Assembly: GCA_019359355.1 (NCBI GenBank) | Contig: JAHHHM010000007.1 | Location: forward strand, 165,450-229,449 | Origin: Microcoleus vaginatus WJT46-NPBG5 | GTDB lineage: Bacteria > Cyanobacteriota > Cyanobacteriia > Cyanobacteriales > Oscillatoriaceae | Reading direction: 5' to 3' | Length of the DNA: 64,000 bases | Shown: positions 1 through 10,519 of the stretch, one piece after another | Position numbering within the stretch: position 1 is the first letter of the stretch | How the letters are laid out: the number at the start of each line of letters is the position of its first letter | Notes under the pieces: generated by a model | What the model saw: the letters and a program-made list of their open reading frames with translations, nothing else | Told to the model about the DNA's origin: nothing | Database searches by the model: none | Translations under genes and position numbers: made by a program

Positions 1-1
1 C

Positions 2-3000
2 GTTTCGCACATTTCTAATCCTCAAACGCCTATCTCTTATAAGTTTTTGCATGACCGAGTCCAGCAAGCTGCTTATTCTCTCATTCCTGAATCTGATAAA
101 CAAGCGGCTCACCTAAACATCGGCAAATTGCTACTGCAAAAAACGAATCCCGAAGAACGCAAAGAAAATATCTTCGCTCTGGTAAATCAACTCAACTACG
201 GAAGCAATTTACTCACATCTAACACAGAAAAAGATGAGCTAGCCCAGTTAAATTTGATAGCCGGCCAAAAAGCAAAAGTAGCAATGGCTTATGAAGCCGC
301 TCTCAGGTATGTGAATGTGGGTTTAGCACTGTTGCCGGCAGACAGCTGGCACACTGACTATGATTTGACACTGACACTTTATGTAGAAGCCGCAGAAATA
401 GAGTATCTAAACACCTACTTCGAGCGTTCGCAACAGTTGACTGAGATTATTTTGCAAAAAGCCACAACTTTACTCGACAAGGTGAAAGCGCACGAGTTGC
501 AAATACAGTGTTATATGGCTCAAAACCAGATGTTGAAAGCCTTAGAAACTGGATTGCAAGTGCTGGAAACGCTAGGGGTTTCTCTTTCTGCGGCTAGCAT
601 TGACGATTGTTTGGCGGTTGAGTTGCCTTCTGTGAAAGATTTAGAAAACATCGCAGAAATGACCGAACCCTATCAATTAGCAGTCTTACGGCTACTCGTC
701 ACTGTAGCTACTCCCGTTCCTGTTGTGAAGCCGGAAATGCTGCCGGTGCTGATATTGACTCAGGTGAAGTTCTGTCTCAAACATGGTCATTCTCCTCTAT
801 CCGCCGTAGGCTACGCTCTTTATGGAATGATCTTGTGTACGGTGATGGGAGATACTGATGCTGGATATCACGCTGGACAACTAGCTTTGAGTTTGCTGGA
901 TAAATTTAATGCCAATTCGGTGAAATCAAAAGTTTACAATCTTATCAACCTTTTTATAAAACCTTGGAAAGAGCATATTCGGGAAACGCTTGCACCATTT
1001 TTGGAGGCCGTTCAAACAGGTATTGAAACCGGAGATATAGAATCTGTCGGCTATTGTCTGAATAATTACTGTTTTAACTTGTTTTTTACAGGAGAGCGGC
1101 TGGATGTTGTAGAGCAAGAGCAAGGGCAATATCTGGATTTAGCCGTGAAACTTAAACAAGAATACTCGATTAATTTCAATCAGATATTAAGACAACTCAC
1201 TTTAAATCTCCAAGGGTTATCGGAGGACAAAGTTCAATTAATTGGAGAGAGCTTTAATGAAGCAAAAAGTTTACCCATAATTCGATCAAATAATAATGGA
1301 ACTTTGCTATTGCTTATTTATCTTGCTAAAACAATTCTGCTTTATTTGTTTAAAGAACCTGAGAAAGCTGTTGCCAGCGCCGAATTAGCAGCAGAACATC
1401 TAGCCTGTGTCAACGGAATGTTATATTCTGCCGGCCACAATTTCTATTATTCGCTGGCTCTCCTCGCTTTTTATCCCAAAGCTTTAAAAATTGAACAACA
1501 ACAGTACATGAAGCAAGTAGAGGCTAATCAGGAACAAATGCAGCAGTGGGCGGCTCATGCACCGTGTAACTTCGCCCATAAGTACGAGCTAGTAGAAGCA
1601 GAAAAAGCACGAGTTTTAGGAGACATCGCCCAAGCAATTTTACATTATGAGCAAGCCATAACAGCAGCCAGAAAAGAAGGCTATATCCAAGAAGAAGCGC
1701 TTGCCTGTGAGTTAGCAGGAGAGTTTCATCTCGCTCGCGCTCAAGAAAATATGGCGAGGTTTTATCTTACAGAAGCTTACTACGGCTATATTCACTGGGG
1801 AGCAACCGCAAAAGTAAAAGACTTAGAAGAAAGATACCCGGAGTTGTTAGCTAAAACGTTCACTCAAAAAACGGCAAGCAGCGAACTCAGCCATACAGCC
1901 ACAACGACCGGTAGCGGCACTTCAGAACTTTTAGATTTTGCCGCCGTGACCAAAGCATCTCTTGCAATTTCAGGTGAAATAGTTCTGAGTCAACTGCTGA
2001 GCAAATTAATGAAACTAGCGATTGAGAATGCCGGCGCACAAAAAGGTTGTCTCATTCTGAATCAAAAAGATACTCTTGTCATCGAAGCAACTGGGAAAGT
2101 TGAGGGTAACGATGTTATCGTGAAGCAATCTTCTGTCCTAGAGATTTCTCAGGCTGTGCCAATGACGGTGATTAATTATGTGAGGAGAACTCAAAAAAAT
2201 GTTGTGTTAACTGATGCGAAAAATGAAGGAATATTTAGCCACGATCCTTATATTATTAGAAACCAAAACCTGTCAGTGCTTTGTATTCCAATTTTAAACA
2301 AAGGAAGCTCAATCGGGTTACTTTATTTAGAAAATAATTTGACCAAAGGTGCTTTTAATAGCAATCGAATAGAAGTTTTAAAAATCTTGGCATCTCAAGC
2401 AGCCATTTCAATTGAAAACGCTCGCTTGTATGCCAACTTAGAAATGGTCAATGAGCAATTAGAAGATTACAGCCGGACTCTAGAAGTCAAAGTTTCAGAG
2501 AGAACCCTAGAGTTACAAGACAAAAATGAGCGGTTAAATCAAACACTAAAACAGCTACAGCAAACCCAAACTCAACTAATTCAAACGGAAAAAATGTCTT
2601 CCTTGGGACAGATGGTTGCCGGGATAGCCCATGAAATAAATAATCCCATTAACTTTGTTTATGGAAATCTCATCCACGCCCATGAATATACCTTGGATCT
2701 GTTGCGAATGATTGAGATTTACAAGCGAAATCAGCCGTGCCCCATACCAGAATTGCAAGCGGAAATCGAAGAAATTGACATCGATTTTGTTAAAGAAGAT
2801 ATGCCAAAAATGCTGGAGTCGATGAAGTATGGAGCCGAACGCATCCGCGAAATTGTCCTTTCCTTGCGAAATTTTTCTAGACTTGATGAATCAGAGATTA
2901 AGGCAGTTGATCTTCATGAAGGCATTGACAGTACGCTGCTGATTTTGCAGCATCGTTTGAAAGAGCGTAGCCACGGGCAGGGGGACGATTTTGCCACAGA

Positions 3001-3484
3001 AATTCAAGTAATTAAAGAATATGGAAAACTACCTTTAGTTGAGTGTTGCGCCGGCTTGTTGAATCAGGTGTTTATGAATGTCCTGAGTAATGCGATAGAT
3101 GCGCTGCAAGCGTCTGGCAAAGAGGGTTGTGCCCAATCTCCAACCCGCAAAATTTGGATTCGCACAGAGTTGGGGGTTGAAGGTGCCGGCCACTCAAACG
3201 GGCGATCTGCCGTCGGGACAAGCCAGAATTCTGTGGCGGTGATTCGCATTGCCGATAATGGTGCCGGCATGACAGAAGAAATCCGCTCAAAGCTGTTCGA
3301 TCCCTTCTTCACAACCAAACCCGTTGGCAGCGGCACCGGCTTAGGGTTATCTATCAGCTACCAGATTGTCGTAGAAAAACACGGCGGACAATTAAAATGT
3401 ATTTCAGCACCCGGAGCTGGTGCTGAGTTTATCATTGAGATTCCGCTCAAGCCCCATAAAACAGCGCAACTGAAACCCGACTGA
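2..3484 (+). CDS. Multi-domain sensor histidine kinase, 5' end cut by window
   Basis: The reading frame is open to the left edge, so this is the C-terminal 1160 residues of a larger protein. The sequence before the first possible start ([16 protein letters not shown]) is typical of the end of the AAA-type ATPase module in cyanobacterial Ser/Thr kinase-ATPase-GAF-histidine kinase hybrids. A long helical TPR-like region follows (about 30-620), then a GAF domain (about 650-800), a coiled coil, a HisKA domain with H-box IAHEINNP (His about 877 of the visible part) and an HATPase domain with N box [10 protein letters not shown]1 IADNGAGM and G2 GTGLGLSIS. All ATP-binding motifs are intact. No receiver domain or response regulator gene lies nearby. 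The stop overlaps the next start by one base (TGATG), suggesting co-translation. The ligand is unknown; the N-terminal kinase domain is inferred, not seen. Confidence 0.9.
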   Translation, partial: VSHISNPQTPISYKFLHDRVQQAAYSLIPESDKQAAHLNIGKLLLQKTNPEERKENIFALVNQLNYGSNLLTSNTEKDELAQLNLIAGQKAKVAMAYEAALRYVNVGLALLPADSWHTDYDLTLTLYVEAAEIEYLNTYFERSQQLTEIILQKATTLLDKVKAHELQIQCYMAQNQMLKALETGLQVLETLGVSLSAASIDDCLAVELPSVKDLENIAEMTEPYQLAVLRLLVTVATPVPVVKPEMLPVLILTQVKFCLKHGHSPLSAVGYALYGMILCTVMGDTDAGYHAGQLALSLLDKFNANSVKSKVYNLINLFIKPWKEHIRETLAPFLEAVQTGIETGDIESVGYCLNNYCFNLFFTGERLDVVEQEQGQYLDLAVKLKQEYSINFNQILRQLTLNLQGLSEDKVQLIGESFNEAKSLPIIRSNNNGTLLLLIYLAKTILLYLFKEPEKAVASAELAAEHLACVNGMLYSAGHNFYYSLALLAFYPKALKIEQQQYMKQVEANQEQMQQWAAHAPCNFAHKYELVEAEKARVLGDIAQAILHYEQAITAARKEGYIQEEALACELAGEFHLARAQENMARFYLTEAYYGYIHWGATAKVKDLEERYPELLAKTFTQKTASSELSHTATTTGSGTSELLDFAAVTKASLAISGEIVLSQLLSKLMKLAIENAGAQKGCLILNQKDTLVIEATGKVEGNDVIVKQSSVLEISQAVPMTVINYVRRTQKNVVLTDAKNEGIFSHDPYIIRNQNLSVLCIPILNKGSSIGLLYLENNLTKGAFNSNRIEVLKILASQAAISIENARLYANLEMVNEQLEDYSRTLEVKVSERTLELQDKNERLNQTLKQLQQTQTQLIQTEKMSSLGQMVAGIAHEINNPINFVYGNLIHAHEYTLDLLRMIEIYKRNQPCPIPELQAEIEEIDIDFVKEDMPKMLESMKYGAERIREIVLSLRNFSRLDESEIKAVDLHEGIDSTLLILQHRLKERSHGQGDDFATEIQVIKEYGKLPLVECCAGLLNQVFMNVLSNAIDALQASGKEGCAQSPTRKIWIRTELGVEGAGHSNGRSAVGTSQNSVAVIRIADNGAGMTEEIRSKLFDPFFTTKPVGSGTGLGLSISYQIVVEKHGGQLKCISAPGAGAEFIIEIPLKPHKTAQLKPD

Positions 3485-3774
3485 TGACCGCTAAGAAACG
3501 AGCCTTGATTTGCAGCTTAGTTGCGATTGCCTCTGGATTATTTGGTGCCTACCTGGGTGGGCAAATTAGTGTCGTGGATCGCACCAACCAATGCCAAACC
3601 CTTCCGGAGGGATTCAAAAGCGTGTGCGCCCTTTTAGTCACGCCAGATGCAGCGATGCGAGGCAGTACCACCGGCTTGTGGGTGGGAACGATTGTTGGGG
3701 CGTTTGTAGGGGGATTGGCAACTCATCAGGAAGGGGAAGCGGAAATGGAGGAGAAAGCAAGAAGAGAGAAGTGA
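3484..3774 (+). CDS. Small two-helix membrane protein, unknown function
   Basis: This 96-residue protein begins inside the stop codon of the upstream histidine kinase (TGATG), so the two are probably translated together. It has two hydrophobic, glycine-rich segments (about residues 8-27 and 64-80) with GxxxG-like spacing, a short loop with two cysteines (about 37 and 48) between them, and a charged Glu/Lys-rich C-terminal tail. I do not recognise the family. The overlap with the kinase suggests an accessory role, for example membrane tethering, but that is inference. Confidence 0.6.
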   Translation: MTAKKRALICSLVAIASGLFGAYLGGQISVVDRTNQCQTLPEGFKSVCALLVTPDAAMRGSTTGLWVGTIVGAFVGGLATHQEGEAEMEEKARREK

Positions 3775-3866
3775 AGATTTTTTCTTCTTGCCTTCTCTTG
3801 TAAGCTTCAACTTTCTATCATCGCTTGTGACTTCTGATGTCTCACTTTGTTTTAAAAGGCTGGGTT

Positions 3867-5462
3867 ATGATACACGCGAAAAAATGGCACTCTAGACTGG
3901 CCTTACCGGCAGCAGGAATTGCAATCGCCGGCACGTTCATGCCTTGGGCAATCGCGCCCTCACACGCTCAAAGCCGGTTTAACGACATCCAAGGTCACTG
4001 GGCGCAAGCCTGCGTTGAACAACTGGCCAATCGGCAAATTATCAGCGGCTATCCAGATGGCACCTTTCGCCCCACCGCACCCGTCTCGCGCGTGGAGTTT
4101 GCCGTTTTAATTAACAAAGCGTTCCCCAATACAGCGCCGGTGCGCGATCCAATTACTTTTGTCGATATTCCCACTGATTACTGGGCCGCAAGTGCGATTC
4201 AATCAGGATATCGAGCCAACTTTCTGACGGGCTATTCTGAGCGAATTTTCAACCCCAACCGCAAGATTGAGCGGGCACAAGCGTTGAGTTCTTTGGCGAG
4301 CGGTTTGAGATATGCGCCCAGTTCCAGGGCAACTGAGATGTTAACAATGGCATTTGAGGATGCTGCTGATATTCCCAGCTACGCCAAAACTGGAATTGCC
4401 GCCGCTACAGAAAGAGGGCTGGTTGTCAACTATCCCAATGTCAGGCAGCTCAACCCCAATCAGCCAGTCACTCGTGCGGAGATGGCAGCGTTTGTCTGTC
4501 AAGCGTTGAGCAGAGGGCAAACAGCTTTGGTGCCGGCGCAGTATATCGCCCAGTTAACACCGCAACAACAGCCGCAGCAACAAGCGCAGCAACAACCACA
4601 GCAACAGCAACAACAACAACCCCAACAACAACCACAGCAACAGCCGGCGGTGACTGTAGCGCCAAGGGTGACAGGTAAAATCCAATCCGTGGAATCTGGC
4701 AATGTCCGGGCTGAATTTTCTTATGATCCGCAAGGCACCGCCGGCACCGGCATCGGCAATAATATGCGATTAAGAATTGCACGTGCCGGTCAGACGCTGC
4801 TAGATAAGCCGATACTTTTGCCAGTGGGGGGACTCGCAGAAAACTCAAGACGTTCAGATGAACGGGTATCAGAAGGTCGGTTTCTCGGTTTAGAAGTCCG
4901 AGATATTGACGGTGATCGCGAACCAGAAATCATCGCCGATTTATTCTCCACCAAGAGCGGCAACAACTGCTGCGCTTATTCCTATATTTATCGCTACGAG
5001 CCGGCGCAAAAACGTTACACCCACATTGAACAATCTTGGGCAAATGTGGGGTATGAAGTGAAAGATGTTGAGGCAGATGGAATTCCAGAATTTGAGAGTT
5101 TGGACAGCCAGTTTATCAATGCCTTCAACATTCCCGATGCAGATGCTCGCTTGCCGAAACGCATTTGGCATTACCGGCAAGGACAGATGGTTGATGTCAG
5201 CCGGGAGTATCCCCAATTAGTCTCTGAACACAACCAAAAGCTGTGGCAGGAGTACCAAGATCGGCAGGCGTTAAATCAGGAGGTTAAAGGCGTTTTAGCC
5301 GCTTACTTAGCAAATAAATTCTTGCTCAATGAAAATGTGGAAGGCTGGCAAGTCTTGCAACAAGTTTATACCGGCAGCGATCGCGATGAATATTTCGCAC
5401 AACTCGGTAAACTTCTCAGCGATTTAGGCTATGACAGTCGCAAAGCAGGTTCAGGCCGGTAA
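3867..5462 (+). CDS. Secreted S-layer homology (SLH) domain protein with polyGln linker
   Basis: The 531-residue product starts with a signal peptide ending SHAQ (about residue 35). An in-frame ATG 30 bases upstream is possible, but the chosen start puts Lys/Arg directly before the hydrophobic core. Three SLH repeats follow (about 37-225), recognised by ISGYPDGTFRP, VTRAEMAAF and similar motifs; SLH domains anchor proteins to cell-wall polymers. A Gln/Pro run (about 232-260, encoded by CAA/CAG repeats) links to a C-terminal region containing a calcium-loop-like motif DIDGDREPEI (about 345) as in FG-GAP/VCBS-like domains. The C-terminal 190 residues are not assigned. It probably sits at the cell surface. 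A terminator-like hairpin lies just after the stop. Confidence 0.85.
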   Translation: MIHAKKWHSRLALPAAGIAIAGTFMPWAIAPSHAQSRFNDIQGHWAQACVEQLANRQIISGYPDGTFRPTAPVSRVEFAVLINKAFPNTAPVRDPITFVDIPTDYWAASAIQSGYRANFLTGYSERIFNPNRKIERAQALSSLASGLRYAPSSRATEMLTMAFEDAADIPSYAKTGIAAATERGLVVNYPNVRQLNPNQPVTRAEMAAFVCQALSRGQTALVPAQYIAQLTPQQQPQQQAQQQPQQQQQQQPQQQPQQQPAVTVAPRVTGKIQSVESGNVRAEFSYDPQGTAGTGIGNNMRLRIARAGQTLLDKPILLPVGGLAENSRRSDERVSEGRFLGLEVRDIDGDREPEIIADLFSTKSGNNCCAYSYIYRYEPAQKRYTHIEQSWANVGYEVKDVEADGIPEFESLDSQFINAFNIPDADARLPKRIWHYRQGQMVDVSREYPQLVSEHNQKLWQEYQDRQALNQEVKGVLAAYLANKFLLNENVEGWQVLQQVYTGSDRDEYFAQLGKLLSDLGYDSRKAGSGR

Positions 5463-5494
5463 TCTTAACTTCTGAGTTTGAGAAGAAGTTAAAC

Positions 5495-5530
5495 AGGGGA
5501 TTCTCAGGTTCTCTGCCGAGATCCCCTTTC
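5495..5530 (+). terminator. Terminator-like hairpin after SLH gene
   Basis: AGGGGAT-T-CTC pairs with GAG-ATCCCCT around a loop, with one bulged base, followed by TTTCAT. The position 30 bases after the SLH stop fits a terminator, although the T tract is short. Confidence 0.45.
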
Positions 5531-5892
5531 ATCATCCACCCCTTAAACCACGGGCAAAAGTCTTATTGCCAACGCCCGAACCCATCTGTGGTAAAAAAAA
5601 GACTTTGATGCCACCGCACCCTAAATACTCGAACCAGATATAAATTCACAAACTCATCTTTAGGAATATTTTTATAGTAGAGTGCGCTCCCTTTTTATGC
5701 CGGCCCTATCTCGCTTTCTGGGGAATTTTACGCTAGCTGTCTCCACTTTCTGCCCTTAGACGGAGTTAGTTTTTTCTTTAAACAAGCACTATAAGTATAT
5801 AGGATGATCCGAAAAAACCAAGAGTCATACCATCTCTTGTTTAATGTCCCGGCTGTTGCAAGGGGAGGATATTTCGGAAAAAAATTAACTAA

Positions 5893-6101
5893 TTTGCTGA
5901 TCAAATAAACGCTGCCCGCCATTATTTGATTGAACAAGTTCATCGCGTCCAAGATAGGGCAATTTTGCAAAACTTCGCAATAAATTGAGTTTTCTTGAAC
6001 GTCCTGAACTGAATTATCAAGGCGTCAATCAAGGTTTCCGTAACCTGTTTGATGATCCAAAAGCAGGATTTGAGACAGAGAAGGAATTAGGAAATGGCTG
6101 A
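5893..6101 (+). pseudogene. Frameshifted remnant of an unidentified gene
   Basis: Two adjoining reading frames look like parts of one protein joined by a frameshift near 5975. The first reads HYLIEQVHRVQDRAILQNF after an upstream stop; the second reads FLERPELNYQGVNQGF and continues to NLFDDPKAGFETEKELGNG before a TGA. The composition is protein-like, but no start codon or ribosome site is present. I do not recognise the parent family. Confidence 0.35.
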
Positions 6102-6544
6102 TTTAATTTGATCTCATTTTAGTAAGTTTTGAGTGCCGGCATCTTGCCTGGTTGCTCTGATTTCCGGGAGCCTATTGATCCGATTCCCCCAATATGTTTG
6201 CCAAGCTGGGACGCACCTATTCAGGACGGTAACGGACTCTGCCGCAACTGCTACGATTGCTAGCGTCATTCGGTAGTCGGCATTACTGTATTCCTTCCTG
6301 AGTCGCAAAAAGTTTCCCCGTCTACCAACTGAATCTCCTTGATTGATAGGCCGGCTCTGTGCTGGCCTCTTTCTTTAAAATTTAGCTTTTTTTCAAATAT
6401 TCATCAATATTTAACGCATTTAGACAGTAATTCAAACATTCAATAAAAAATGTTAATTCTGATACGGTTAATTATTTAATTTGAATACAATATATCTAGA
6501 ACAAGTTTTACTCCGTGTCAGTCCTGTCTGTAGAGGTCTTCTTT

Positions 6545-6739
6545 ATGTCAGACTTAACCTATACTCTTTCCATTCCCAGCACCCTGCAAGAATTGGAACA
6601 AGCGGTTGAGCGCTACAAATCCAGCGATCTTAGCGGGAGTGAACTCCTTAGTTTGTGGCAGGCGATCCGGGATGGATCACTGAATCAGTTTTTAACCCAA
6701 GTGGATCAGGATGGAGTTCCCGGAGAAGAAAGTTATTAA
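6545..6739 (+). CDS. Small acidic protein, unknown function
   Basis: This 64-residue protein begins at an ATG preceded by AGAGG at good spacing; a GTG 30 bases upstream is less likely. It is predicted soluble and mostly helical, with an acidic C-terminus (QVDQDGVPGEESY). There is no signal peptide or cysteine motif. A following stretch carries a perfect hairpin at 6880-6903. I do not recognise it; the good ribosome site and protein-like composition support a real gene. Confidence 0.55.
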   Translation: MSDLTYTLSIPSTLQELEQAVERYKSSDLSGSELLSLWQAIRDGSLNQFLTQVDQDGVPGEESY

Positions 6740-7047
6740 CTAACATTTCTCCCCAGAAAATGACGGCTGCCGCCATTAATTCAGCAATGACTCGCTGCTT
6801 TTTTTAACCAGTTGTTCAAGTTTTTGCCGGCAGAGGTGACGACTGCTTATTTACTTCTCGCATCTGCCTTTGACAACCCAGAGGCGTCTGGGAAGACGCC
6901 TCTACCGTTTACAATTGCGCCCTCCCTACACAGCGCAAATGCATATCAACCGCTTTCTTTTAAGTTAAAATAAATACATGGGCGGGTTATAAGACTTTGT
7001 TAAATAATCGGCCCATTAGGTTTGACAAAAGGTTTTTCCCCACAGAT
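6740..7047. other. Intergenic region with one hairpin
   Basis: This 308-base gap holds the perfect hairpin at 6880-6903 and otherwise no gene or clear regulatory site. Confidence 0.5.
6880..6903. repeat. Perfect 10-bp inverted repeat
   Basis: AGAGGCGTCT, a four-base loop GGGA, then AGACGCCTCT. There is no T tract, so it looks more like a dispersed palindromic element than a terminator. It is 140 bases from either neighbouring gene. Confidence 0.6.
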
Positions 7048-7530
7048 ATGGTTCAGTACACGCTCGCTCAGTGTCCAGAAGTTGTCCTCACTGTTTCCGG
7101 CAAAGATTCCACAAAAGCCCGTGACAAAGCAATGGATCAGCTAATGGAACTGATGGATGCCGGCAAACTCCCCACTGAACTCTCAGATGGATTTGGCCCT
7201 CAACAGCTGATTGAAGTGAAAGAGCAAGTAAGCGATACTGCGGGTGATGAGGACGCTGTAACCCAAGCAATACAGACGCTTAGCAACCTCGCCACCCTCA
7301 AGCTAAAGGTGCAAGAGTCCCGCGCCGAAGCGCTCAAGGTTCGCGCTCAAGTCGATATCCTGTTTTCTGATAAATCCGTAAGTGAGGAAGAAATCACCAC
7401 CCTCAAGGACGGTTTTAAAGTTCTCAAAAGCTTTGCCCAAGCCAATCTGCGCTATCAAGAAGCCCGATCTAAAGCAGAAGATGCGCGTGCAGTGCTTGAT
7501 CGCGCTTTGAAATCTCCTGAAGAAGGTTAG
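7048..7530 (+). CDS. Conserved-looking helical protein, unknown function
   Basis: A 160-residue soluble protein starting MVQYTLAQCPEVVLTV. A TTG 51 bases upstream is the alternative start, but the ATG is preferred because the preceding residues look non-conserved and no ribosome site precedes the TTG. The N-terminal 60 residues form a compact region with a Lys/Asp-rich helix; the C-terminal 90 residues are a long heptad-like helix rich in Ala, Glu, Arg and Lys, probably coiled coil. No catalytic motif is seen. It is a single-gene unit, convergent with the CheB-like gene downstream. Confidence 0.65.
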   Translation: MVQYTLAQCPEVVLTVSGKDSTKARDKAMDQLMELMDAGKLPTELSDGFGPQQLIEVKEQVSDTAGDEDAVTQAIQTLSNLATLKLKVQESRAEALKVRAQVDILFSDKSVSEEEITTLKDGFKVLKSFAQANLRYQEARSKAEDARAVLDRALKSPEEG

Positions 7531-7585
7531 CCGGCTAAAAGAAAAAGCAATTGCCTACTCATTTTGCAGACGAATTCTCGATAGA

Positions 7586-9220
7586 TTATTCGTCGCTATT
7601 TGCCATGACTAAATTTACAAGCGCCGGCGCAATCTCATCGAGTGGCAGAATCGAATCTACAGTGCCGGTGGCAATGGCAGCACTAGACATTTCAAAAAAT
7701 TGAGCTGTACTTTCATCCAGGGCAATTGTTTTGCCACCCATCTTGTGAATCGCCCGCACCCCCGACGCCCCATCACTGCCGGTGCCAGAAAGAATTGCGG
7801 TGATCGCGCGATCTTTGAAACTCGCTGCAACTGACTGAAGCAATAAGTCGGCTGAGGGACGCGCAAAGTCTACAAATACCGCCTGAGAAAGGCAGAAAGT
7901 GCCATTGGCAGTCACGAGTAAGTGTTCATTTGGGGGCGCAACGTAGACAACGCCCGGTTGCAGTTGCTCTCCTTCTTGTGCCTGTTTGATCGGCAAGCTA
8001 TTAGACCGGCTCATAGCATCCGCCATCAAACTAGAATCGGACCGGGTATCAAGGCGCTGCACCACGATGACGGCTGCCGGCAAGTTGGCGGGTAAAGCCG
8101 GCAGGATATAACTTAAAGCCAAACGCCCGCCGGCTTCCCCCACTAACACCACCACTTTAAAAGCAACCTCTACAGCCTCACCCTCACTGGATGAAACTGC
8201 CCGCTCCTCTGGATTTTCAATCACCGGCACTTGACCCTCGAACAGCGTTCGCCGGATCGAGTCAGCACGTTGTTCGGCCTCCTTTGCTTGCGCTTCATAA
8301 CGCTCTGCTGATTTGATATTGTTGCGTTCGCGAGCGTTCTTAGCCATCTTGTGCATCAACTCTGCACGCTCCTCTAGAGAGCGAACTGCGGCCCACAGCG
8401 CCACCTCTTGCGACTCGCTTTGCCCCGCAACCAAAGTCTGCCCTGAATAGGCGTGGCCCACACGACACCGGAACTTCAGCAAACCCTTGCCTTCCACTTG
8501 GAACAGCGTCCCGCCGCAATCTGGACAAGTAAAATTTGAGGCCGATCCAGGGTGTCCTTGCTGCCGCATCCCGGCCCCATCCACTTCCACAATGTCGATC
8601 TCGCGATCAATTCCGCTTTCGCTAGACACAGCCTCTCCTCCTTCCTTTACTACTGGTTCATGGGCTAGACGTACCAACGCCGGTGCTATGGATGAGAGTG
8701 GCAGAATATGGTCAACGTTTGCGTATTCGATAGCGCTGCTGGGCATCCCCGAAAAAAGCGCATCATCTGGGTTCTGAACAATAGCGACGCCACCCAGCCG
8801 CTTCAACTCTATAAGTCCCTCAGTGCCATCGTCGAGCGTGCCCGAAAGCACTACCCCTACCACGCGACGTCCGTATGCTCTTGCTGCTGTGCGAAACAAA
8901 GGATCGACTGCCGGACGCGTGCCGTTCTCCTTTGGCCCTTGCACCAAACGAATGTAGCCGCTTTTGACGAGCAGGTGGTAGTCTGGCGGTGCTACATAAA
9001 TGCGTCCGTGTTCGATCATCTCATGATCTTTAGGGTGAGCCGCCGGCAAAGGCCCATATCGGCTGAGGATATCCGGGAGAAAGCTTTTAGTTTCGGCTCG
9101 AATGTGAAGGACGATGAACAATGCTGCCGGCAAGTCTTTAGGCAAACCAGCCACCAGTTTATTCAGGGCTTCCACCCCGCCGGCGGAGGCTCCAATAACG
9201 ATGATGTCGTGACCGGGCAT
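7586..9220 (-). CDS. Tandem CheB-type protein: active methylesterase domain, zinc ribbon, degenerate CheB domain
   Basis: The 544-residue protein lacks the receiver domain of classical CheB. Domain 1 (about 1-190) has the CheB catalytic triad: Ser12 in GASAGG, His39 in VLHI and Asp131 in GTLDDG, so it can be a protein-glutamate methylesterase. A central zinc-ribbon-like module follows (Cys232, Cys235, Cys252, His256), then a helical region (270-330) with many Ala/Glu/Arg. Domain 2 (about 352-540) has the CheB fold motifs VYVAPPNEHL and LSGTGSDG, but Ser is replaced by Glu362 and His by Gln388; only Asp483 remains. Domain 2 is therefore probably a non-catalytic regulatory or binding domain. 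No che genes are nearby. Cyanobacterial CheB-like proteins of this layout often occur apart from chemotaxis operons. Confidence 0.85.
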   Translation of the reverse strand: MPGHDIIVIGASAGGVEALNKLVAGLPKDLPAALFIVLHIRAETKSFLPDILSRYGPLPAAHPKDHEMIEHGRIYVAPPDYHLLVKSGYIRLVQGPKENGTRPAVDPLFRTAARAYGRRVVGVVLSGTLDDGTEGLIELKRLGGVAIVQNPDDALFSGMPSSAIEYANVDHILPLSSIAPALVRLAHEPVVKEGGEAVSSESGIDREIDIVEVDGAGMRQQGHPGSASNFTCPDCGGTLFQVEGKGLLKFRCRVGHAYSGQTLVAGQSESQEVALWAAVRSLEERAELMHKMAKNARERNNIKSAERYEAQAKEAEQRADSIRRTLFEGQVPVIENPEERAVSSSEGEAVEVAFKVVVLVGEAGGRLALSYILPALPANLPAAVIVVQRLDTRSDSSLMADAMSRSNSLPIKQAQEGEQLQPGVVYVAPPNEHLLVTANGTFCLSQAVFVDFARPSADLLLQSVAASFKDRAITAILSGTGSDGASGVRAIHKMGGKTIALDESTAQFFEMSSAAIATGTVDSILPLDEIAPALVNLVMANSDE

Positions 9221-9430
9221 TCGCCTCTCCTTTTTGAACAGCGCTCACAGCTCTATCTTATTACTATAAAAGGGTGATTGGCCTCAAATAATTGTTTGCT
9301 CAATTTTGTCAGAAGGTTTTTGTTATCATGATGCCCGAATTTCCTGCTGAGATCGGTGGCAAAATTCTCCATAAAATACTCCCCAGACTGTCAGGGGAGA
9401 ATAAGAGTCGTGACAGAAGTTTTGCAACTC

Positions 9431-10393
9431 TCAAAAGCGGTCGCGAGAGTGGGGCGCATCTAAATCAAGTTTCGGCCCTTTCGGAACAATGCCGGTTGGG
9501 TTAATTTGATTGTGGCTTTTGTAATAATGTTGCTTAATGTGGTTCAGGTCGCACGTTTCCTTGACTCCTGGCTGCTGATAAATATCTTTCAAATAATTCC
9601 ACAGGTTTGGGTAGTCCCAAATGTGGCGCAAATTGCATTTGAAATGCCCATAGTAAACGGCATCAAATCGCAATAGGGTTGTGAAGATACACACATCTGC
9701 TTCAGTGAGGCGATCACCGCAGAGATAGCGCTGCCGGCTCAATACCTCGTCCCAATAATCGAGATTGTCAAAGAGTTCTGTAACCGCTTCTTCGTAGGAT
9801 TCCTGTTTCGTCGCAAAGCCGGCACGGTAAACCCCATTATTAATCGGCTGGTAAATCGCATCAATGGTTTGGTCAATTTTCTCTTGCAAATCTGTGGGAC
9901 AAAGATTGATATCTGATTTTGCTATCCCATCAAATTCCGTATCCAACATCCGGATAATCTCGCGGGATTCATTATTAACAATCGTGCCGGTTTTCTTATC
10001 CCACAGTATCGGCACTGTCACCCGTCCTGTGAAATTAGGTTCTGCCTTTAGATAGATGTCTCTGAGATATTTTGCCCCATTCACACTATCAGGAATGCAA
10101 GCCGGTGCTTCAGAAAAAAACCATCCCTCATCCCCCATAAACGGATCAACGATTGAGATCGAGATCGCCTCATCTAAACCCTTCAGTTTTCGCAGAATCA
10201 GCGTGCGTTGTGCCCAAGGACAGGCGAGGGCAACATAAAGATGGTAACGACCGGCTTCTGGCAGATAATCGCTAGAACCGTCAGCCCGAATCCAATTGCG
10301 GAACGTCGTTGAAGGACGGATAAACTTACCCTGCGAGTCTTCTTGCTCTCGTTTGCTCGTCCATTTGCCATCAATTAGCATACCTAGCGCCAT
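9431..10393 (-). CDS. Glutathionyl-hydroquinone reductase-like glutathione S-transferase
   Basis: The 320-residue product matches the Xi/ECM4/YqjG type of glutathione transferase, which reduces glutathionyl-hydroquinones with glutathione. Visible features are the substrate-proximal Cys58 in ALACPWAQR, the thioredoxin-like motif TVPILWDKKTGTIVNNESR (about 130-150) and an all-helical C-terminal domain with LCGDRLTEADVCIFTTLLRF. The start at MALGML is chosen because AAGGAG lies eight bases upstream; a longer reading would add 21 residues with no ribosome site. It is divergent from the ParA gene, sharing a 126-base intergenic region. Cytosolic. Confidence 0.85.
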   Translation of the reverse strand: MALGMLIDGKWTSKREQEDSQGKFIRPSTTFRNWIRADGSSDYLPEAGRYHLYVALACPWAQRTLILRKLKGLDEAISISIVDPFMGDEGWFFSEAPACIPDSVNGAKYLRDIYLKAEPNFTGRVTVPILWDKKTGTIVNNESREIIRMLDTEFDGIAKSDINLCPTDLQEKIDQTIDAIYQPINNGVYRAGFATKQESYEEAVTELFDNLDYWDEVLSRQRYLCGDRLTEADVCIFTTLLRFDAVYYGHFKCNLRHIWDYPNLWNYLKDIYQQPGVKETCDLNHIKQHYYKSHNQINPTGIVPKGPKLDLDAPHSRDRF

Positions 10394-10519
10394 AAATTGT
10401 CTCCTTTTGTTACTGCTAAGTGATGTTTCAAGTTTAGTTCTATTAAGTAACACCATCGGCTGAGAGAATCCGAGCGCATAAAGCGGTATATTTCAGGGAA
10501 GTCAGCGTCAGAATTTGCA

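Larger units (their letters stand above)
5463..6544. other. Long intergenic stretch with a gene relic
   Basis: About 1.1 kb without a convincing gene. Apart from the terminator-like hairpin and the decayed frame at 5893-6101 it holds only AT-rich sequence. A short GCCGGCATCTTGCC string near 6134 resembles the GCGGGCATCTTGCCCG string at 38464. Confidence 0.6.

Noticed and set aside
4468..4848. Val/Ala- and Cys-rich minus-strand frames opposite the SLH gene
   Set aside because: They are the complement of the CAA/CAG polyGln tract.
6114..6308. 64-codon minus frame
   Set aside because: No ribosome site, crosses sequence that looks like decayed or dispersed repeat DNA.
8487..9277. Plus-strand frames of 96 and 189 codons opposite the CheB-like gene
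   Set aside because: Antisense to a clear gene with catalytic motifs; the predicted proteins have no recognisable pattern.
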